Assembly: GCF_003722075.1 (NCBI RefSeq)
Contig: NZ_RDSK01000014.1
Coordinates: 1 to 64,000, forward strand
Origin: Methanohalophilus sp. RSK
Lineage (GTDB): Archaea > Halobacteriota > Methanosarcinia > Methanosarcinales > Methanosarcinaceae
Length of the DNA: 64,000 bases
Direction of reading: 5' to 3'
How positions within the stretch are numbered: position 1 is the stretch's first letter; every line of letters starts with the position of its first letter. The notes under the pieces are model-generated. The model did not search any database, was not told the DNA's origin, and saw only the letters and a list, made by a program, of their open reading frames with translations. Made by a program: the position numbers and the translations under genes. This document shows, one piece after another, positions 9,419 through 18,314 of the stretch.

Positions 9419-9667
9419 TTATTCAAAGAATTTTGTGCGTTGCAGAAGGTCGTCAACACTCTTTTTTGTATGGAGGCCTTCCAGCATCCTGTCCCTGTCA
9501 ATCCACATATCAGCCGCACTCTGAAGGCCGCTTGTTTTGTGGGGAACATAATTAATGCCTTCATCAGGTGTGGCCAGACGATCGGAAAATCCCATTTCCC
9601 CTATCTTCCATTCTTTTACGGATGCCTGTGCCTCTGTTTTTGTTTGCTCGGTTTTCTCTTCTGACAT
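9419..9667 (-). CDS. small conserved-looking hypothetical protein
   Basis: An 82-residue hydrophilic protein starting MSEEKTEQTKTEAQ and ending DDLLQRTKFFE, with no membrane segment and no motif I can assign. The ATG at 9667 was preferred over one 72 bases upstream because AAGGGAT sits directly before it. It lies between the convergent top6A and the divergent kae1. It uses normal codons and is probably real. Confidence 0.6.
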   Translation of the reverse strand: MSEEKTEQTKTEAQASVKEWKIGEMGFSDRLATPDEGINYVPHKTSGLQSAADMWIDRDRMLEGLHTKKSVDDLLQRTKFFE

Positions 9668-9768
9668 GGTATCCCTTTTTGCATTTCCCTGAATATATAA
9701 CTTACCTGGGTGTGCATCAGTAAACTTAATATTCCCCACTTCCCATTACCGCTAAGGAGTTATTGCAA

Positions 9769-10761
9769 GTGACGCTGGTTCTTGGCATAGAGGGCACCGC
9801 ATGGAATCTGAGTGCGGCTGTTGTTAACGAAGATGAAGTGGTTTGTGAGGTTACGCATACATACAAACCGGTTACAGGGGGCATTCATCCTCGAGAAGCT
9901 GCTCAACATCATGCCCAGTTTGCTTCCTGGGTGATGTCCAATCTTTTCGACGAACTGGCTGAGAAAAACATAAATCCCAATGATATTGAAGCGATCTCCT
10001 TTTCACAGGGTCCGGGTCTGGGTGCCTGTTTGAGGACCGTGGCAACTGCTGCCAGGGCCCTTTCCCTTTCCCTTGAAATTCCTCTGGTGGGGGTGAACCA
10101 TTGTGTGGCCCACGTGGAGATCGGCAGGTGGAAAACACCTGCAAAGGATCCTGTTGTGCTCTATGCAAGCGGTGCTAATACCCAGGTACTGGCCTACAGG
10201 CGTGGAAAATACCGCGTATTCGGAGAGACTCTGGATATAGGTGTAGGAAATGCCCTTGACAAATTTGCCCGCAGCGCAGGCCTGTCCCATCCGGGTGGGC
10301 CGCAGATCGAGATGTATGCAAAGGATTCGGTGAATTACGTAAACCTGCCTTATGTGGTGAAGGGTATGGATTTCTCTTTTTCCGGGCTTTCAACTGCAGC
10401 CACCGACGCCCTGCAAAAACATACGCTTGAGGATGTTTGTTATTCCCTGCAGGAGAATGCTTTTGCAATGCTTGTGGAGGTGACCGAACGGGCTCTGGCA
10501 CATACCGGTAAGACTGAAGTGTTGCTCGGTGGTGGTGTCGGTGCGAACATGCGCCTGCGGGAGATGCTTGATATTATGTGTGATGACCGCGGTGCATCCT
10601 TTTATGTTCCTGAAAAACGTTTCATGGGAGATAATGGTGCTATGATCGCCTGGCTCGGTCTTCTTATGTATAAGGCAGGCGATACAATAGAGGTCGAAGA
10701 TTCTCATGTAAATCCCAATTATCGTCCTGACATGGTGGATGTGACATGGCTGAAGGAGTAA
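9769..10761 (+). CDS. kae1: tRNA N6-threonylcarbamoyltransferase Kae1 (TsaD/KEOPS)
   Basis: Catalytic subunit of KEOPS, which makes t6A37 on ANN-decoding tRNAs. It starts VLGIEGTAWNLSAAVV, carries the metal-binding HxxxH (NHCVAHVEIG), the nucleotide-binding YASGANTQV and GVGNALDKFAR, and the late GGGVGANMRLREM. Length 330 equals the Kae1 half of the Kae1-Bud32 fusions known in many methanogens. Start GTG 9769 is chosen because AAGGAG at 9754-9759 is 9 bases away; TTG 9763 is too close. Bud32 follows in another frame. Confidence 0.95.
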   Translation: MTLVLGIEGTAWNLSAAVVNEDEVVCEVTHTYKPVTGGIHPREAAQHHAQFASWVMSNLFDELAEKNINPNDIEAISFSQGPGLGACLRTVATAARALSLSLEIPLVGVNHCVAHVEIGRWKTPAKDPVVLYASGANTQVLAYRRGKYRVFGETLDIGVGNALDKFARSAGLSHPGGPQIEMYAKDSVNYVNLPYVVKGMDFSFSGLSTAATDALQKHTLEDVCYSLQENAFAMLVEVTERALAHTGKTEVLLGGGVGANMRLREMLDIMCDDRGASFYVPEKRFMGDNGAMIAWLGLLMYKAGDTIEVEDSHVNPNYRPDMVDVTWLKE

Positions 10762-10766
10762 ATGAA

Positions 10767-11336
10767 ATGATCAGGGATGGTGCAGAAGCAAAGGTCATCC
10801 GGAGAAATAAGCGTCTGGTCAAGAGTCGTATCCCTAAACGTTATCGTGTGCGGGAACTGGATGAGCGGATACGCAGGGAACGTACCCGTGCAGAGGCCCG
10901 TTTGATATCACAAGCCCGCAGGGCCGGGGTGGCGACACCTGTAATCTATGATATTTATAATTCCACCATAGAGATGGATTACATTGAGGGTAAGCCATTA
11001 AAATATGTCATTTCTGAAGGTTTATGTGAAAAACTCGGGGAACTTGTGGGCAGGCTCCATGCTGCAGGTATAATTCACGGAGACCTTACGACCTCGAATA
11101 TCATCTGGGATGGAAGCAAGATGTGGCTTATCGATTTCGGGCTTGCTTTCAGTGCAGAGGATATTGAATCCCGCGGTGTAGATATTCATGTGCTCTTCCA
11201 AACCCTTGAAAGCTCCCATCCCAACCACGAGGCACTCATAGCTGCCTTCTGTAGGGGTTATAATCGCACTCTTGAATCTGCGAAAGATGTACTGGAAAGG
11301 GTTGTTGAAATCGAAACGAGGGGAAGGTACGCCTGA
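10767..11336 (+). CDS. bud32: KEOPS complex kinase/ATPase Bud32
   Basis: Small RIO-like atypical kinase that activates Kae1 in KEOPS, 189 residues. It has GAEAKVIR (start of the N-lobe), the family signature KSRIPKRYRVRELDERIRRERTRAEARL, the catalytic loop IHGDLTTSNI and the metal motif IDFGLA. An ATG at 10746 overlaps kae1 by 16 bases, but AAGGAG at 10753-10758 is spaced for the ATG at 10767, 5 bases after the kae1 stop. Here the two KEOPS domains are separate, coupled genes in different frames. Confidence 0.93.
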   Translation: MIRDGAEAKVIRRNKRLVKSRIPKRYRVRELDERIRRERTRAEARLISQARRAGVATPVIYDIYNSTIEMDYIEGKPLKYVISEGLCEKLGELVGRLHAAGIIHGDLTTSNIIWDGSKMWLIDFGLAFSAEDIESRGVDIHVLFQTLESSHPNHEALIAAFCRGYNRTLESAKDVLERVVEIETRGRYA

Positions 11337-11407
11337 GTAATTTTTATCATACATTTTTGTTCTTGTACAGTCAGATATAATCTATTAACAACTCGTAGTG
11401 TGATACC

Positions 11408-11962
11408 ATGCGCAAAATCGTATTCGTTACCGGCAACAGCGGCAAGTTCAGGGAAATTAAGGCAATCCTGGGACAGAGGGGAATTGAGGTCCTCCAGAAC
11501 ACCGATGGTTATCCTGAGTTGCAGGAGGATGACCTGGAACCAATCGCAGCCGATGGTGCCCGCCGGGCCTGTGAAAAGCTGGGAATGTCCGTGATGGTGG
11601 ATGATTCCGGGCTTTTCATTGATACCCTGAATGGTTTCCCGGGCCCCTATTCTGCCTTTGTGGAGGATAATCTTGGCAATCCCAAAGTCCTGAAATTGAT
11701 GGAGGATGAAGAAAATCGCAGTGCTTATTTCAAATCCGTCATTGGCTACTGTGAGCCGGGTAAAGAACCCCTGACGTTTACCGGTACTGTTGAAGGCAAC
11801 ATCGCTTATGAGGAAAAAGGGGAAGGCGGCTTTGGCTATGACCCTATCTTTCTGTATGGTGACCGGACATTTGGTGAGATGGGAGATGAGGAAAAGAATA
11901 AAGTATCCCACAGAAAGCGTGCTGTGGACAAGTTTGTGGAATGGGTTGACTCAAACGTATGA
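11408..11962 (+). CDS. XTP/dITP diphosphatase (RdgB/HAM1 family)
   Basis: Removes deaminated purine triphosphates (XTP, ITP, dITP) from the nucleotide pool. The 184-residue protein starts IVFVTGNSGKFREIKAIL (phosphate-binding TGNxxK), with DDSGLFIDTLNGFPGPYSAF and GFGYDPIFLY later, all diagnostic. GTGTGAT upstream serves as ribosome site. Its last 12 bases overlap the end of the convergent cyclase gene. The KEOPS neighbourhood is common in archaea. Confidence 0.95.
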   Translation: MRKIVFVTGNSGKFREIKAILGQRGIEVLQNTDGYPELQEDDLEPIAADGARRACEKLGMSVMVDDSGLFIDTLNGFPGPYSAFVEDNLGNPKVLKLMEDEENRSAYFKSVIGYCEPGKEPLTFTGTVEGNIAYEEKGEGGFGYDPIFLYGDRTFGEMGDEEKNKVSHRKRAVDKFVEWVDSNV

Positions 11963-12565
11963 CTGGAGAAGTATTGCTCGTGCCGGTGCCCCGTCACACC
12001 CTTTTATTTTTAATGGCAGACATACAAACCCATAATAACCCGGCTCAACCTTTTTAAGATCCAGATTCTCAATTATATTTATCCCTTTTCCAAGCAATAT
12101 CATGTGGTTATCCAGTCCTTCCCCGGAATCCACCGAATCCGAATCGATTCCTACTGTCAGGAAGCCATTTTTTGCAATCCATCTTGCGGCATCTGGGAGT
12201 ATCTTTGCAAATTTTTGGTCTGATGATTCAGTTTTCAGCAATATGATTTCACTGCTTTTGTCTTTGAAGGAAAAAGCTTTTTCCATTTCGTCATTTCCTA
12301 TTTCGGTTTTCCCGGAAAGATCGATCAGATAAGCCCTGCCTACAAGAGAGGACAATTCCAGTTCATCCACTGTGCGCCCGTCCTCAAATATATGGGCAGG
12401 GGCATCGATATGGGTTGCAGTGTGACTACCCATTTCGAGTTTTGAGACACTGTATCCGCAGGATTCGATGGAAGCAACTCTCTCGACAGTAACGTTTGGA
12501 TCCCCGGGATAAACTCTGGTTTCAGGACCGATAGGTCGTGCTATATCTATAATTTTCTATGTCAT
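11951..12565 (-). CDS. cyclase family (kynurenine formamidase-like) metal hydrolase with a third-codon TAG
   Basis: Zinc or manganese hydrolase of the cyclase/KynB family; the metal motif HTATHIDAPAH matches HxGTHxDxPxH. Read from the ATG at 12565, 2 bases after the PHP gene stop, the frame is ATG ACA TAG AAA ATT ATA GAT and then continues unbroken. It encodes the expected family N-terminus (IIDIARPIGPETRVYPGDP) and totals 204 residues if TAG is read as an amino acid. Without readthrough the first ATG is codon 45, right at the metal motif, which would delete the first strands. A non-AUG start at ATT 12553 or ATA 12550 is the alternative. Substrate unknown. Confidence 0.75.
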
Positions 12566-12567
12566 TT

Positions 12568-13203
12568 TTAGATAAAGACCCTTGAATTTTCCAGCACCTG
12601 CTTTGCTTCATCCTTTTCAAGGCCTGCTCCCATTGCCACTTTCAATGCAGTGCCTGTTGTTATCAGGTCAGAAGGATGGTGTGAATCAGTATCCACTACC
12701 ATTGTCGCACTGCTAAGCTTTGCGATTTTTGCAACATGCCCATTGGTACGGTTATGCCCGCCCCTGGAGGTTATTTCCAGGCATACATTGTTGTCCGCTG
12801 CAATTTTAGCTTCTTCTTCAGTGATAAATCCGGGGTGTGCCAGGATATCTATATCCGAACATTGTGCAGCTGCACGGTTTGTGCCGGGCAAAACAGGTTC
12901 TACCGGACTTTCCCCGTGTACAACAACAATTTCGGCGCCCAGTTCTCTTGCAAGCTTTGCAAGGGTTGCTATTTTTTCAGGGGGCACATGTGTTATCTCA
13001 ATGCCGGGAAGCACCTTTATATCCATTAGCTCTTCCAGGTATTTTGCCTTGGTAACACAGTTGAGTATGTGTTCTACATTGGTGAAATCGGCATGGTCTG
13101 TTAGGCCGATTGCCTCATATCCGAGAGTTTTTGCCCTGCGGACCTGCTCACTTGGAATAAGTTCTCCGTCGCTGAATATTGTATGTGTATGTAGATCTAT
13201 CAT
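12568..13203 (-). CDS. PHP domain metal-dependent hydrolase
   Basis: A 211-residue stand-alone PHP (polymerase and histidinol phosphatase) domain. It has the opening metal motif MIDLHTHTIFSDGE, GLTDHADF, PGIEITHVP, LAHPGF and the late DTDSHHPSDL, so the trinuclear metal site looks complete. The frame is open upstream to 13455, but that part has no homology and the AGGA-preceded ATG at 13203 starts exactly at the family N-terminus. Phosphoesterase activity is expected, substrate unknown. It is the upstream member of a two-gene minus-strand operon with the cyclase. Confidence 0.88.
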   Translation of the reverse strand: MIDLHTHTIFSDGELIPSEQVRRAKTLGYEAIGLTDHADFTNVEHILNCVTKAKYLEELMDIKVLPGIEITHVPPEKIATLAKLARELGAEIVVVHGESPVEPVLPGTNRAAAQCSDIDILAHPGFITEEEAKIAADNNVCLEITSRGGHNRTNGHVAKIAKLSSATMVVDTDSHHPSDLITTGTALKVAMGAGLEKDEAKQVLENSRVFI

Positions 13204-13336
13204 GATAATTCCTGTTGTGTTTTGTACAAAGTATTTATTGTTTGTATTGATAATATCTTCTGTGCTAGATGTCCATATTTTTATATCATATGCATGGAAT
13301 GGATATCTAAATAATTCTTCATGTTGGAGATAATGA

Positions 13337-13639
13337 ATGATGAATAATAAGTCAGGGATTCGCAGGTTGGTTCTGGATGTTCTGAAGCCACATAATCCTT
13401 CCATAGTTGAACTTGCAGGTGTGTTGGGTGATGTGGAAGGAGTTGATGGTGTCAATCTTAGTCTTTATGAAATGGATCAGAAAACCGAAAATGTAAAAAT
13501 CACCCTGGAAGGGCTTGATCTTGACTATGAACTTATCCGTCAGGAAATAGAGAATATGGGTGCGGTGGTCCATAGCGTAGATGAGATTGCAGCCGGTAAA
13601 AGAATCATCGAAGAAGTGGAGACTCACCAGGACAGGTGA
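13337..13639 (+). CDS. DUF211 family protein
   Basis: A 100-residue ferredoxin-like-fold protein with the DUF211 pattern: [44 protein letters not shown], and [12 protein letters not shown] at the end. Archaeal members form oligomers; function is unknown, with metal binding suggested for one member. The start is supported by GGAGA 8 bases upstream. It is divergent from the PHP gene and ends 3 bases before the convergent rlmE stop. Confidence 0.85.
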   Translation: MMNNKSGIRRLVLDVLKPHNPSIVELAGVLGDVEGVDGVNLSLYEMDQKTENVKITLEGLDLDYELIRQEIENMGAVVHSVDEIAAGKRIIEEVETHQDR

Positions 13640-13642
13640 TTC

Positions 13643-14437
13643 TTATTTTTCTTCTTCTTCAGGACTTTCCAGTCTCTGTATAACATCTGCAAAAGCAAAA
13701 TTGGGTTTTACGTCTCTTACCTTTATGCGCACTTTTTCTCCTTTTTCAGTGTCACAGATGAATACTACAAACCCTTCCACAAAAGCAGTACCGTCGCCGC
13801 CGGATCCTATTCTTTCGATAACAACGTCATATTCCTCCCCTTTCCTGATCGGTGCGGTAAGGAATTTTTTGCCTATGACGTATATTTCGGCACTTTCTGA
13901 CCTTGAAGCCTCTGGCGAATGGGCCCTGACATATGTAAATTCGCCTCTTACTTTTTCCAGGTATTCCTTGAACATATCTCCCTGGAATACTTTTACAACA
14001 AAATGTCCCTGGGGTTTAAGGATGCGGGTTGCACATTCAAGTGCTGATTCGGCCAAATCGATGGAACGTGCATGATCCAGGTTCCAGTTTCCTGAAAGAT
14101 TGGGTGCAGCATCACATATAACAGTATCAGCTCCTTGTTCTCCTACTGCTTCCTTGATCTGATTTGCAGTCTCTTCCCGGGTTATATCGCCGCGGATGAT
14201 GGTTATTCTGTCCATTGGCTTGATGCGCAATATGTCTACACCGACAACTTTCCTTTTCGTCAATTCTCTTGCGACTTCAAGCCATCCACCGGGTGCGGCT
14301 CCGAGATCTACAACATCACTGTCTTCTCTGATAACGTTAAATTTCTTGTTAATCTGCTGGAGTTTGTAGGCTGCTCTTGAGCGATAACCTTCGGCTTTTG
14401 CACGCCAGTAATATGTATCTCTTCTATGCCTTGCCAT
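13643..14437 (-). CDS. rlmE: 23S rRNA 2'-O-methyltransferase RlmE (FtsJ family) with TRAM domain
   Basis: Methylates the ribose of a conserved uridine in the 23S rRNA A-loop. The N-terminal 195 residues are FtsJ: YYWRAKAEGYRSRAAYKL, the SAM motif VVDLGAAPGGWLEVA, then DAAPNLSGNW and FVVKVFQGD, with catalytic K-D-K-E positions in place. Residues about 200-255 form a TRAM beta-barrel (APIRKGEEYDVVIERIG...FVVFICDTEKGEKVRIKV), a known archaeal addition for RNA binding. ATG 14437 follows an AAGGAAG site. Confidence 0.93.
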   Translation of the reverse strand: MARHRRDTYYWRAKAEGYRSRAAYKLQQINKKFNVIREDSDVVDLGAAPGGWLEVARELTKRKVVGVDILRIKPMDRITIIRGDITREETANQIKEAVGEQGADTVICDAAPNLSGNWNLDHARSIDLAESALECATRILKPQGHFVVKVFQGDMFKEYLEKVRGEFTYVRAHSPEASRSESAEIYVIGKKFLTAPIRKGEEYDVVIERIGSGGDGTAFVEGFVVFICDTEKGEKVRIKVRDVKPNFAFADVIQRLESPEEEEK

Positions 14438-14471
14438 TGGATTGCTTCCTTCATTATGTAAGTATAAAAGG

Positions 14472-15029
14472 TTATGCCTCTTTAAGTTCCTCTATCCGTG
14501 CACTCAATGAGAATATATTTTCTTCTATCTCGGTGAGTGCATCAGGGACCCATGAATCAAAATCATAGTAAATATTTACAAGGTCCATGTATTTTTCCTC
14601 CAGATCCTGTATGTATTCAGGTTCTGCAGGGGTCTGCACTTCATTGATCAGGTTCTCCAGATGTGTGGTCCGCATCTTCAATCTTCTTTTAAAGCGTGTT
14701 GCTACTTTTCCCATGTCCAGTTCTCTTTTTTCTAACCCAAGCATATCAAGTGCATCACTCAATTCCTGTGGATATTCAGGAAACGCGTCTGGTCCCAGAA
14801 TAAAATATGTCGCCTCCTCTGTGTTTTCCATCCCTACTATTTCTTCACAGGTTACGTTTTCCAGAAAATGTCTGGAACAGGCCTTTTCACACATCTTTAA
14901 TATATCTTCCTCTGTAGGGGGTTCATCATCCCTTGCATAGGTGATTTCCTGGGCAGTGCAGGTAATCTCGTGGACTGTGGCTGCTCCCAGTACATCAATT
15001 ATCCCGGAAAGTTCTTCGATTGAAATCAT
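14472..15029 (-). CDS. conserved hypothetical methanogen protein
   Basis: A 185-residue acidic soluble protein that I do not recognise. The N-terminal half contains a cysteine-rich stretch (C24, C47, C51, C60 in CTAQE, MCEKACSRHF, VTCEE). The C-terminal half (about 95-185) is predicted helical with heptad-like patterns, suggesting coiled coils. It lies upstream of rlmE in the same direction with a 34-base gap and may share its transcript. No clear ribosome site precedes the ATG, so it may be leaderless. Confidence 0.75.
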   Translation of the reverse strand: MISIEELSGIIDVLGAATVHEITCTAQEITYARDDEPPTEEDILKMCEKACSRHFLENVTCEEIVGMENTEEATYFILGPDAFPEYPQELSDALDMLGLEKRELDMGKVATRFKRRLKMRTTHLENLINEVQTPAEPEYIQDLEEKYMDLVNIYYDFDSWVPDALTEIEENIFSLSARIEELKEA

Positions 15030-15145
15030 GATTATTTCTGTATCATTTTATGGCTTAATAATGTCATGCCCGTGACGTTCAATGTGTTATATCAGGCTAT
15101 TTTTAAATAATTGGAGACTTACACCTCATAACACAGGCGAAAACC

Positions 15146-16354
15146 ATGCATTCTACACTATGGATCAAAGGAACTAAAAGTAAATCCCTTGAGGGGAAGA
15201 CCGTTGTGCTGGCAGTTACTGGCAGTATTGCAGCCGTAAGGGTTGTGGAACTGGCACGTGAACTAATACGCAACGGTGCAAATGTCTATGCTGTGATGAG
15301 TGAAGCAGCCACTCATATTCTCCATCCTGATGCATTACATTATGCTACCGGTCATGAAGTGATAACGGATATAACCGGGGGGGTGGAGCATGTGGGGATG
15401 TGCGGGATGCAGGGTATGGCAGATCTCTTATTGATAGCTCCGGCAACTGCGAATACTATAAGCAAAATCGCAATGGGGATTGATGATACGCCTGTAACAA
15501 CGTTTGCAACAACCGCTATTGGTAGCGGGATGCCCACGATAGTTGTACCTGCAATGCATCAGTCCATGTATGACCATCCTGCGGTGCATTCCAATCTCGA
15601 AAAACTTGAGAGTTATGGCATCAGTTTGGTTGGTCCCCGTGTAGAGGAAGGGATTGCCAAGATATCTCCCAGTGATGATATTGTCCTGGCAGCTGAGCGG
15701 CAACTTATGGGGAAAAAACTTGCAGGCAAGAAAATAGTGCTGACAGCCGGTGCAACTGCTGAAGCTATTGATCCTATCCGTATACTCACAAACCGGGCTT
15801 CCGGCAAAACCGGTCAGGAACTGGCCAGGGAGGCCTTCCGACGGGGTGGGGATGTTACAATAATCCACAGGAATGAACTCGATGTGGATGGTATAAATGA
15901 GGTTTATACAGAAAGTGCAGCCAGTATGCTGGATAACTGCATGAAAGAAATAGACCGGGGTTGTGATGTATTCATAAGTTCGGCTGCGATTTCGGATTAT
16001 ACACTTGATTATTCAAGGTCCAAAATTAAATCAGGTCAGAACCTTATTCTTGAAATGCATCCCACTGAAAAGATATTGCCACAGGTACGAGGTAATCATC
16101 CCGGCATAGTGATTGTAGGTTTTAAAGCTGAAACCGGTGTTGGTGAAAAAGAGCTTGTGGGAAGTGCGACCCATATGCTTGAAGAATACGGCCTTGACAT
16201 GGTTGTTGCCAATGATGTGGGGGGAGGGGGAATGGGCACCTCTGACAATTCCGTATATATCCTGCAGGATGGGTCTTCACCATATCATTATAGTGGTTCC
16301 AAACGTTACCTCGCATCTGTAATAATGGACCGGCTTGAGCAAATCCTGTTATGA
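15146..16354 (+). CDS. coaBC: bifunctional phosphopantothenoylcysteine decarboxylase / phosphopantothenate-cysteine ligase (CoaBC)
   Basis: Two consecutive CoA-biosynthesis steps in one 402-residue protein. The N-terminal flavin-dependent decarboxylase (CoaC, about 15-190) shows VLAVTGSIAAVRVVELAREL, LLLIAPATANTISK and the substrate clamp PAMHQSM. The C-terminal ligase (CoaB, about 198-400) shows VLTAGATAEAIDPIRILTNRASGKTG and the lysine-containing KAETG. The stop overlaps the pantoate kinase start (ATGA), and phosphopantothenate synthetase is 3 kb downstream, so three steps of archaeal CoA synthesis lie close together. Confidence 0.94.
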   Translation: MHSTLWIKGTKSKSLEGKTVVLAVTGSIAAVRVVELARELIRNGANVYAVMSEAATHILHPDALHYATGHEVITDITGGVEHVGMCGMQGMADLLLIAPATANTISKIAMGIDDTPVTTFATTAIGSGMPTIVVPAMHQSMYDHPAVHSNLEKLESYGISLVGPRVEEGIAKISPSDDIVLAAERQLMGKKLAGKKIVLTAGATAEAIDPIRILTNRASGKTGQELAREAFRRGGDVTIIHRNELDVDGINEVYTESAASMLDNCMKEIDRGCDVFISSAAISDYTLDYSRSKIKSGQNLILEMHPTEKILPQVRGNHPGIVIVGFKAETGVGEKELVGSATHMLEEYGLDMVVANDVGGGGMGTSDNSVYILQDGSSPYHYSGSKRYLASVIMDRLEQILL

Positions 16355-17238
16355 GGGTTTCTATGGATCCAAAACAAGAATGTGTAACATGCTTTGCTCC
16401 TGGCCATATTACAGGTTTTTTTAGAATCCATGAAAACGATGATCCGGCCCTGAAGGGCACTACAGGTTGTGGTCTAGTTCTTAACAGAGGGGTCACTGTA
16501 AAAGTAGGTGTGGGGCCCGATATTACAGAGACAGAGATATTCCTGAATGGTTCAAAGAAGCAAGCACCTGTCACTTCCCATCTGGTTACTTCTCTATGCT
16601 GTGAACCTGTAAGGATAGAATCCCATGCTGATATTCCTGTAGGCTGTGGTTTTGGTGCTTCCGGTGCAGGTGCACTGGCAACTTCCTATAGTTTAAATGA
16701 TCTTTTCTCACTGGGCCTAACTCAAAATGAACTTGTGGAAGCCGCTCATATTGCCGAAGTTGTAGGAGGAGGTGGACTGGGTGATGTGGAAGCCCAGGCA
16801 CACGGCGGGATTGTTATCAGGAAAAGACCTGCTCCGGTTACAAAAGGGGGCCTGCTGGATCGCATCGTATCTCCCTCTTTTAGTGTACACTGCGTGGCTC
16901 TGGGTACGTTGTCTACAAAAAAAACCCTTGCCGATTCCTCTGTGACTGGAAAGATCAATATTGCAGGCAAAACCGCAATGAAAAACTTGCTACAGAATCC
17001 TACCATTGAAGAATTTATGCGCCAATCCCGCAGTTTTAGTTTTGAACTGGACCTTTTGAGCAAGGGGGCAAAAGACATTATCGAGGCTGTGGAAAATGTC
17101 GGTGGATTTGCTTCACAGGCTATGCTTGGGGATGCAGTTTTTGCGGTTGCTGGTCCGGAGTGTACTGATACTGTCCTCAGGGAAGTGATGGGTGAATTCG
17201 GAACAGTATTTAGCAGTACAATTGCAGGTACTGATTGA
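16351..17238 (+). CDS. pantoate kinase (GHMP family)
   Basis: Archaeal-specific enzyme that phosphorylates pantoate to 4-phosphopantoate, replacing bacterial pantothenate kinase. It is a GHMP kinase of 295 residues with the phosphate-binding loop DIPVGCGFGASGAGALATSYSLN (about 92-114) after the start CFAPGHITGFFRIHE. The final glycine-rich segment (AGPECTDTVLREV) fits family motif 3. Overlaps coaBC by 4 bases. Coupling to coaBC supports this over other GHMP kinases. Confidence 0.92.
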   Translation: MRVSMDPKQECVTCFAPGHITGFFRIHENDDPALKGTTGCGLVLNRGVTVKVGVGPDITETEIFLNGSKKQAPVTSHLVTSLCCEPVRIESHADIPVGCGFGASGAGALATSYSLNDLFSLGLTQNELVEAAHIAEVVGGGGLGDVEAQAHGGIVIRKRPAPVTKGGLLDRIVSPSFSVHCVALGTLSTKKTLADSSVTGKINIAGKTAMKNLLQNPTIEEFMRQSRSFSFELDLLSKGAKDIIEAVENVGGFASQAMLGDAVFAVAGPECTDTVLREVMGEFGTVFSSTIAGTD

Positions 17239-17263
17239 CATCTCTGCAACTCCTATCTTTTTT

Positions 17264-18115
17264 TCATATTGACATAAGAATTATTGCAAAAAGGGCGGAT
17301 ACCACTCCTAACCACTGTCTGGGGGCAAGCTTTTCTTTAAGTATAAAATATGCAAGCAATACTGTTGCACCGGGGCTTAATGAGGATAAAATTGTGGTAA
17401 TATCCAGCCTGCCTGCTTCTGAAGCCAGTGCAAAGAACGTACATCCGCCGGTATTGAAAAGTCCTGCAAGAACAATTACGGGAAGTACGTCAATGGAAGA
17501 GGGTTTCACTTTTGCTGATCCTGTCAGTACAACAAAACCTAAAAACATCAATAGGGCTATTCCTCTGGCAAAGGCCAGTGGCCAGAATACGGCAGTTTCA
17601 CTGAAATTATCTATGGATATAAAAAAGAGTCCAAAACCCATTCCCGCAAGCAGAGGATACTTTAGGTCGTTTATTTTGACTTTTGGCCCGTTATCCATAC
17701 TGACAATAAACCACACTGCTATAAAAGCAAAAATGAATCCTGCAATTCGCAGGATTTCCGGAAATCCTTCATAAAACGCAGAGTAAATTACCGGGACAAT
17801 GGCCGATATCACTGCAGCCACCGGGGCAACTATACCCATTTTTCCTTCAGCCAATCCCTGATAGAGGGCTAACAATCCGGATGTTCCAAAAAAACCTGCC
17901 AGGCATCCCCATAACAATTTACTTAATGGGGGCAGGTTTTCTGAGAAAACGAATGCGAGTATTGGAAAAAATACAACTCCTACAATCTGGGTTACCAGAA
18001 CTACTGAATATACGTTAGTGCGTCTGGAAGCACAGCCGCCGATAAAATCACCCGCTCCCCAGGAAACGGCAGATGCAAGGCCAAAAAAGATTGCCATAAG
18101 CTCAACAGGGATCAT
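17264..18115 (-). CDS. EamA/DMT-superfamily transporter
   Basis: A 283-residue integral membrane protein with about ten hydrophobic segments arranged as two EamA repeats (about 5-135 and 150-283). Typical features are SAVSWGAGDFIGGCASRR in the first helix and FILKEKLAPRQWLGVV before the last. DMT exporters and permeases handle metabolites such as amino acids or nucleotides; substrate not predictable. It is convergent with pantoate kinase, with 25 bases between stops. Confidence 0.88.
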   Translation of the reverse strand: MIPVELMAIFFGLASAVSWGAGDFIGGCASRRTNVYSVVLVTQIVGVVFFPILAFVFSENLPPLSKLLWGCLAGFFGTSGLLALYQGLAEGKMGIVAPVAAVISAIVPVIYSAFYEGFPEILRIAGFIFAFIAVWFIVSMDNGPKVKINDLKYPLLAGMGFGLFFISIDNFSETAVFWPLAFARGIALLMFLGFVVLTGSAKVKPSSIDVLPVIVLAGLFNTGGCTFFALASEAGRLDITTILSSLSPGATVLLAYFILKEKLAPRQWLGVVSALFAIILMSI

Positions 18116-18314
18116 TTTGGATTCTCCGTTTCATTTTGGGATTCTCATTGGCTGATTGGTGTATTTGATGTTATATCTGTGCTTTAGTCGATAGATTGAA
18201 GTAGTCTTCAGGTGAGATTATTTCATAAAATCACTCTCATATACTACATCTGGACTTCATATTTGGATTTCCTTAGAGAATTGCGGTTTGATAATTTGTA
18301 TCCGGAGATATTTA

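Noticed and set aside
12650-13333. 227-residue plus-strand frame opposite the PHP gene
   Set aside because: Serine- and cysteine-rich antisense shadow; the PHP metal motifs on the other strand are complete.
13203-13455. N-terminal extension of the PHP protein to 295 residues
   Set aside because: The extra 84 residues have no family similarity and overlap the start of the divergent DUF211 gene; a ribosome site precedes the internal ATG.
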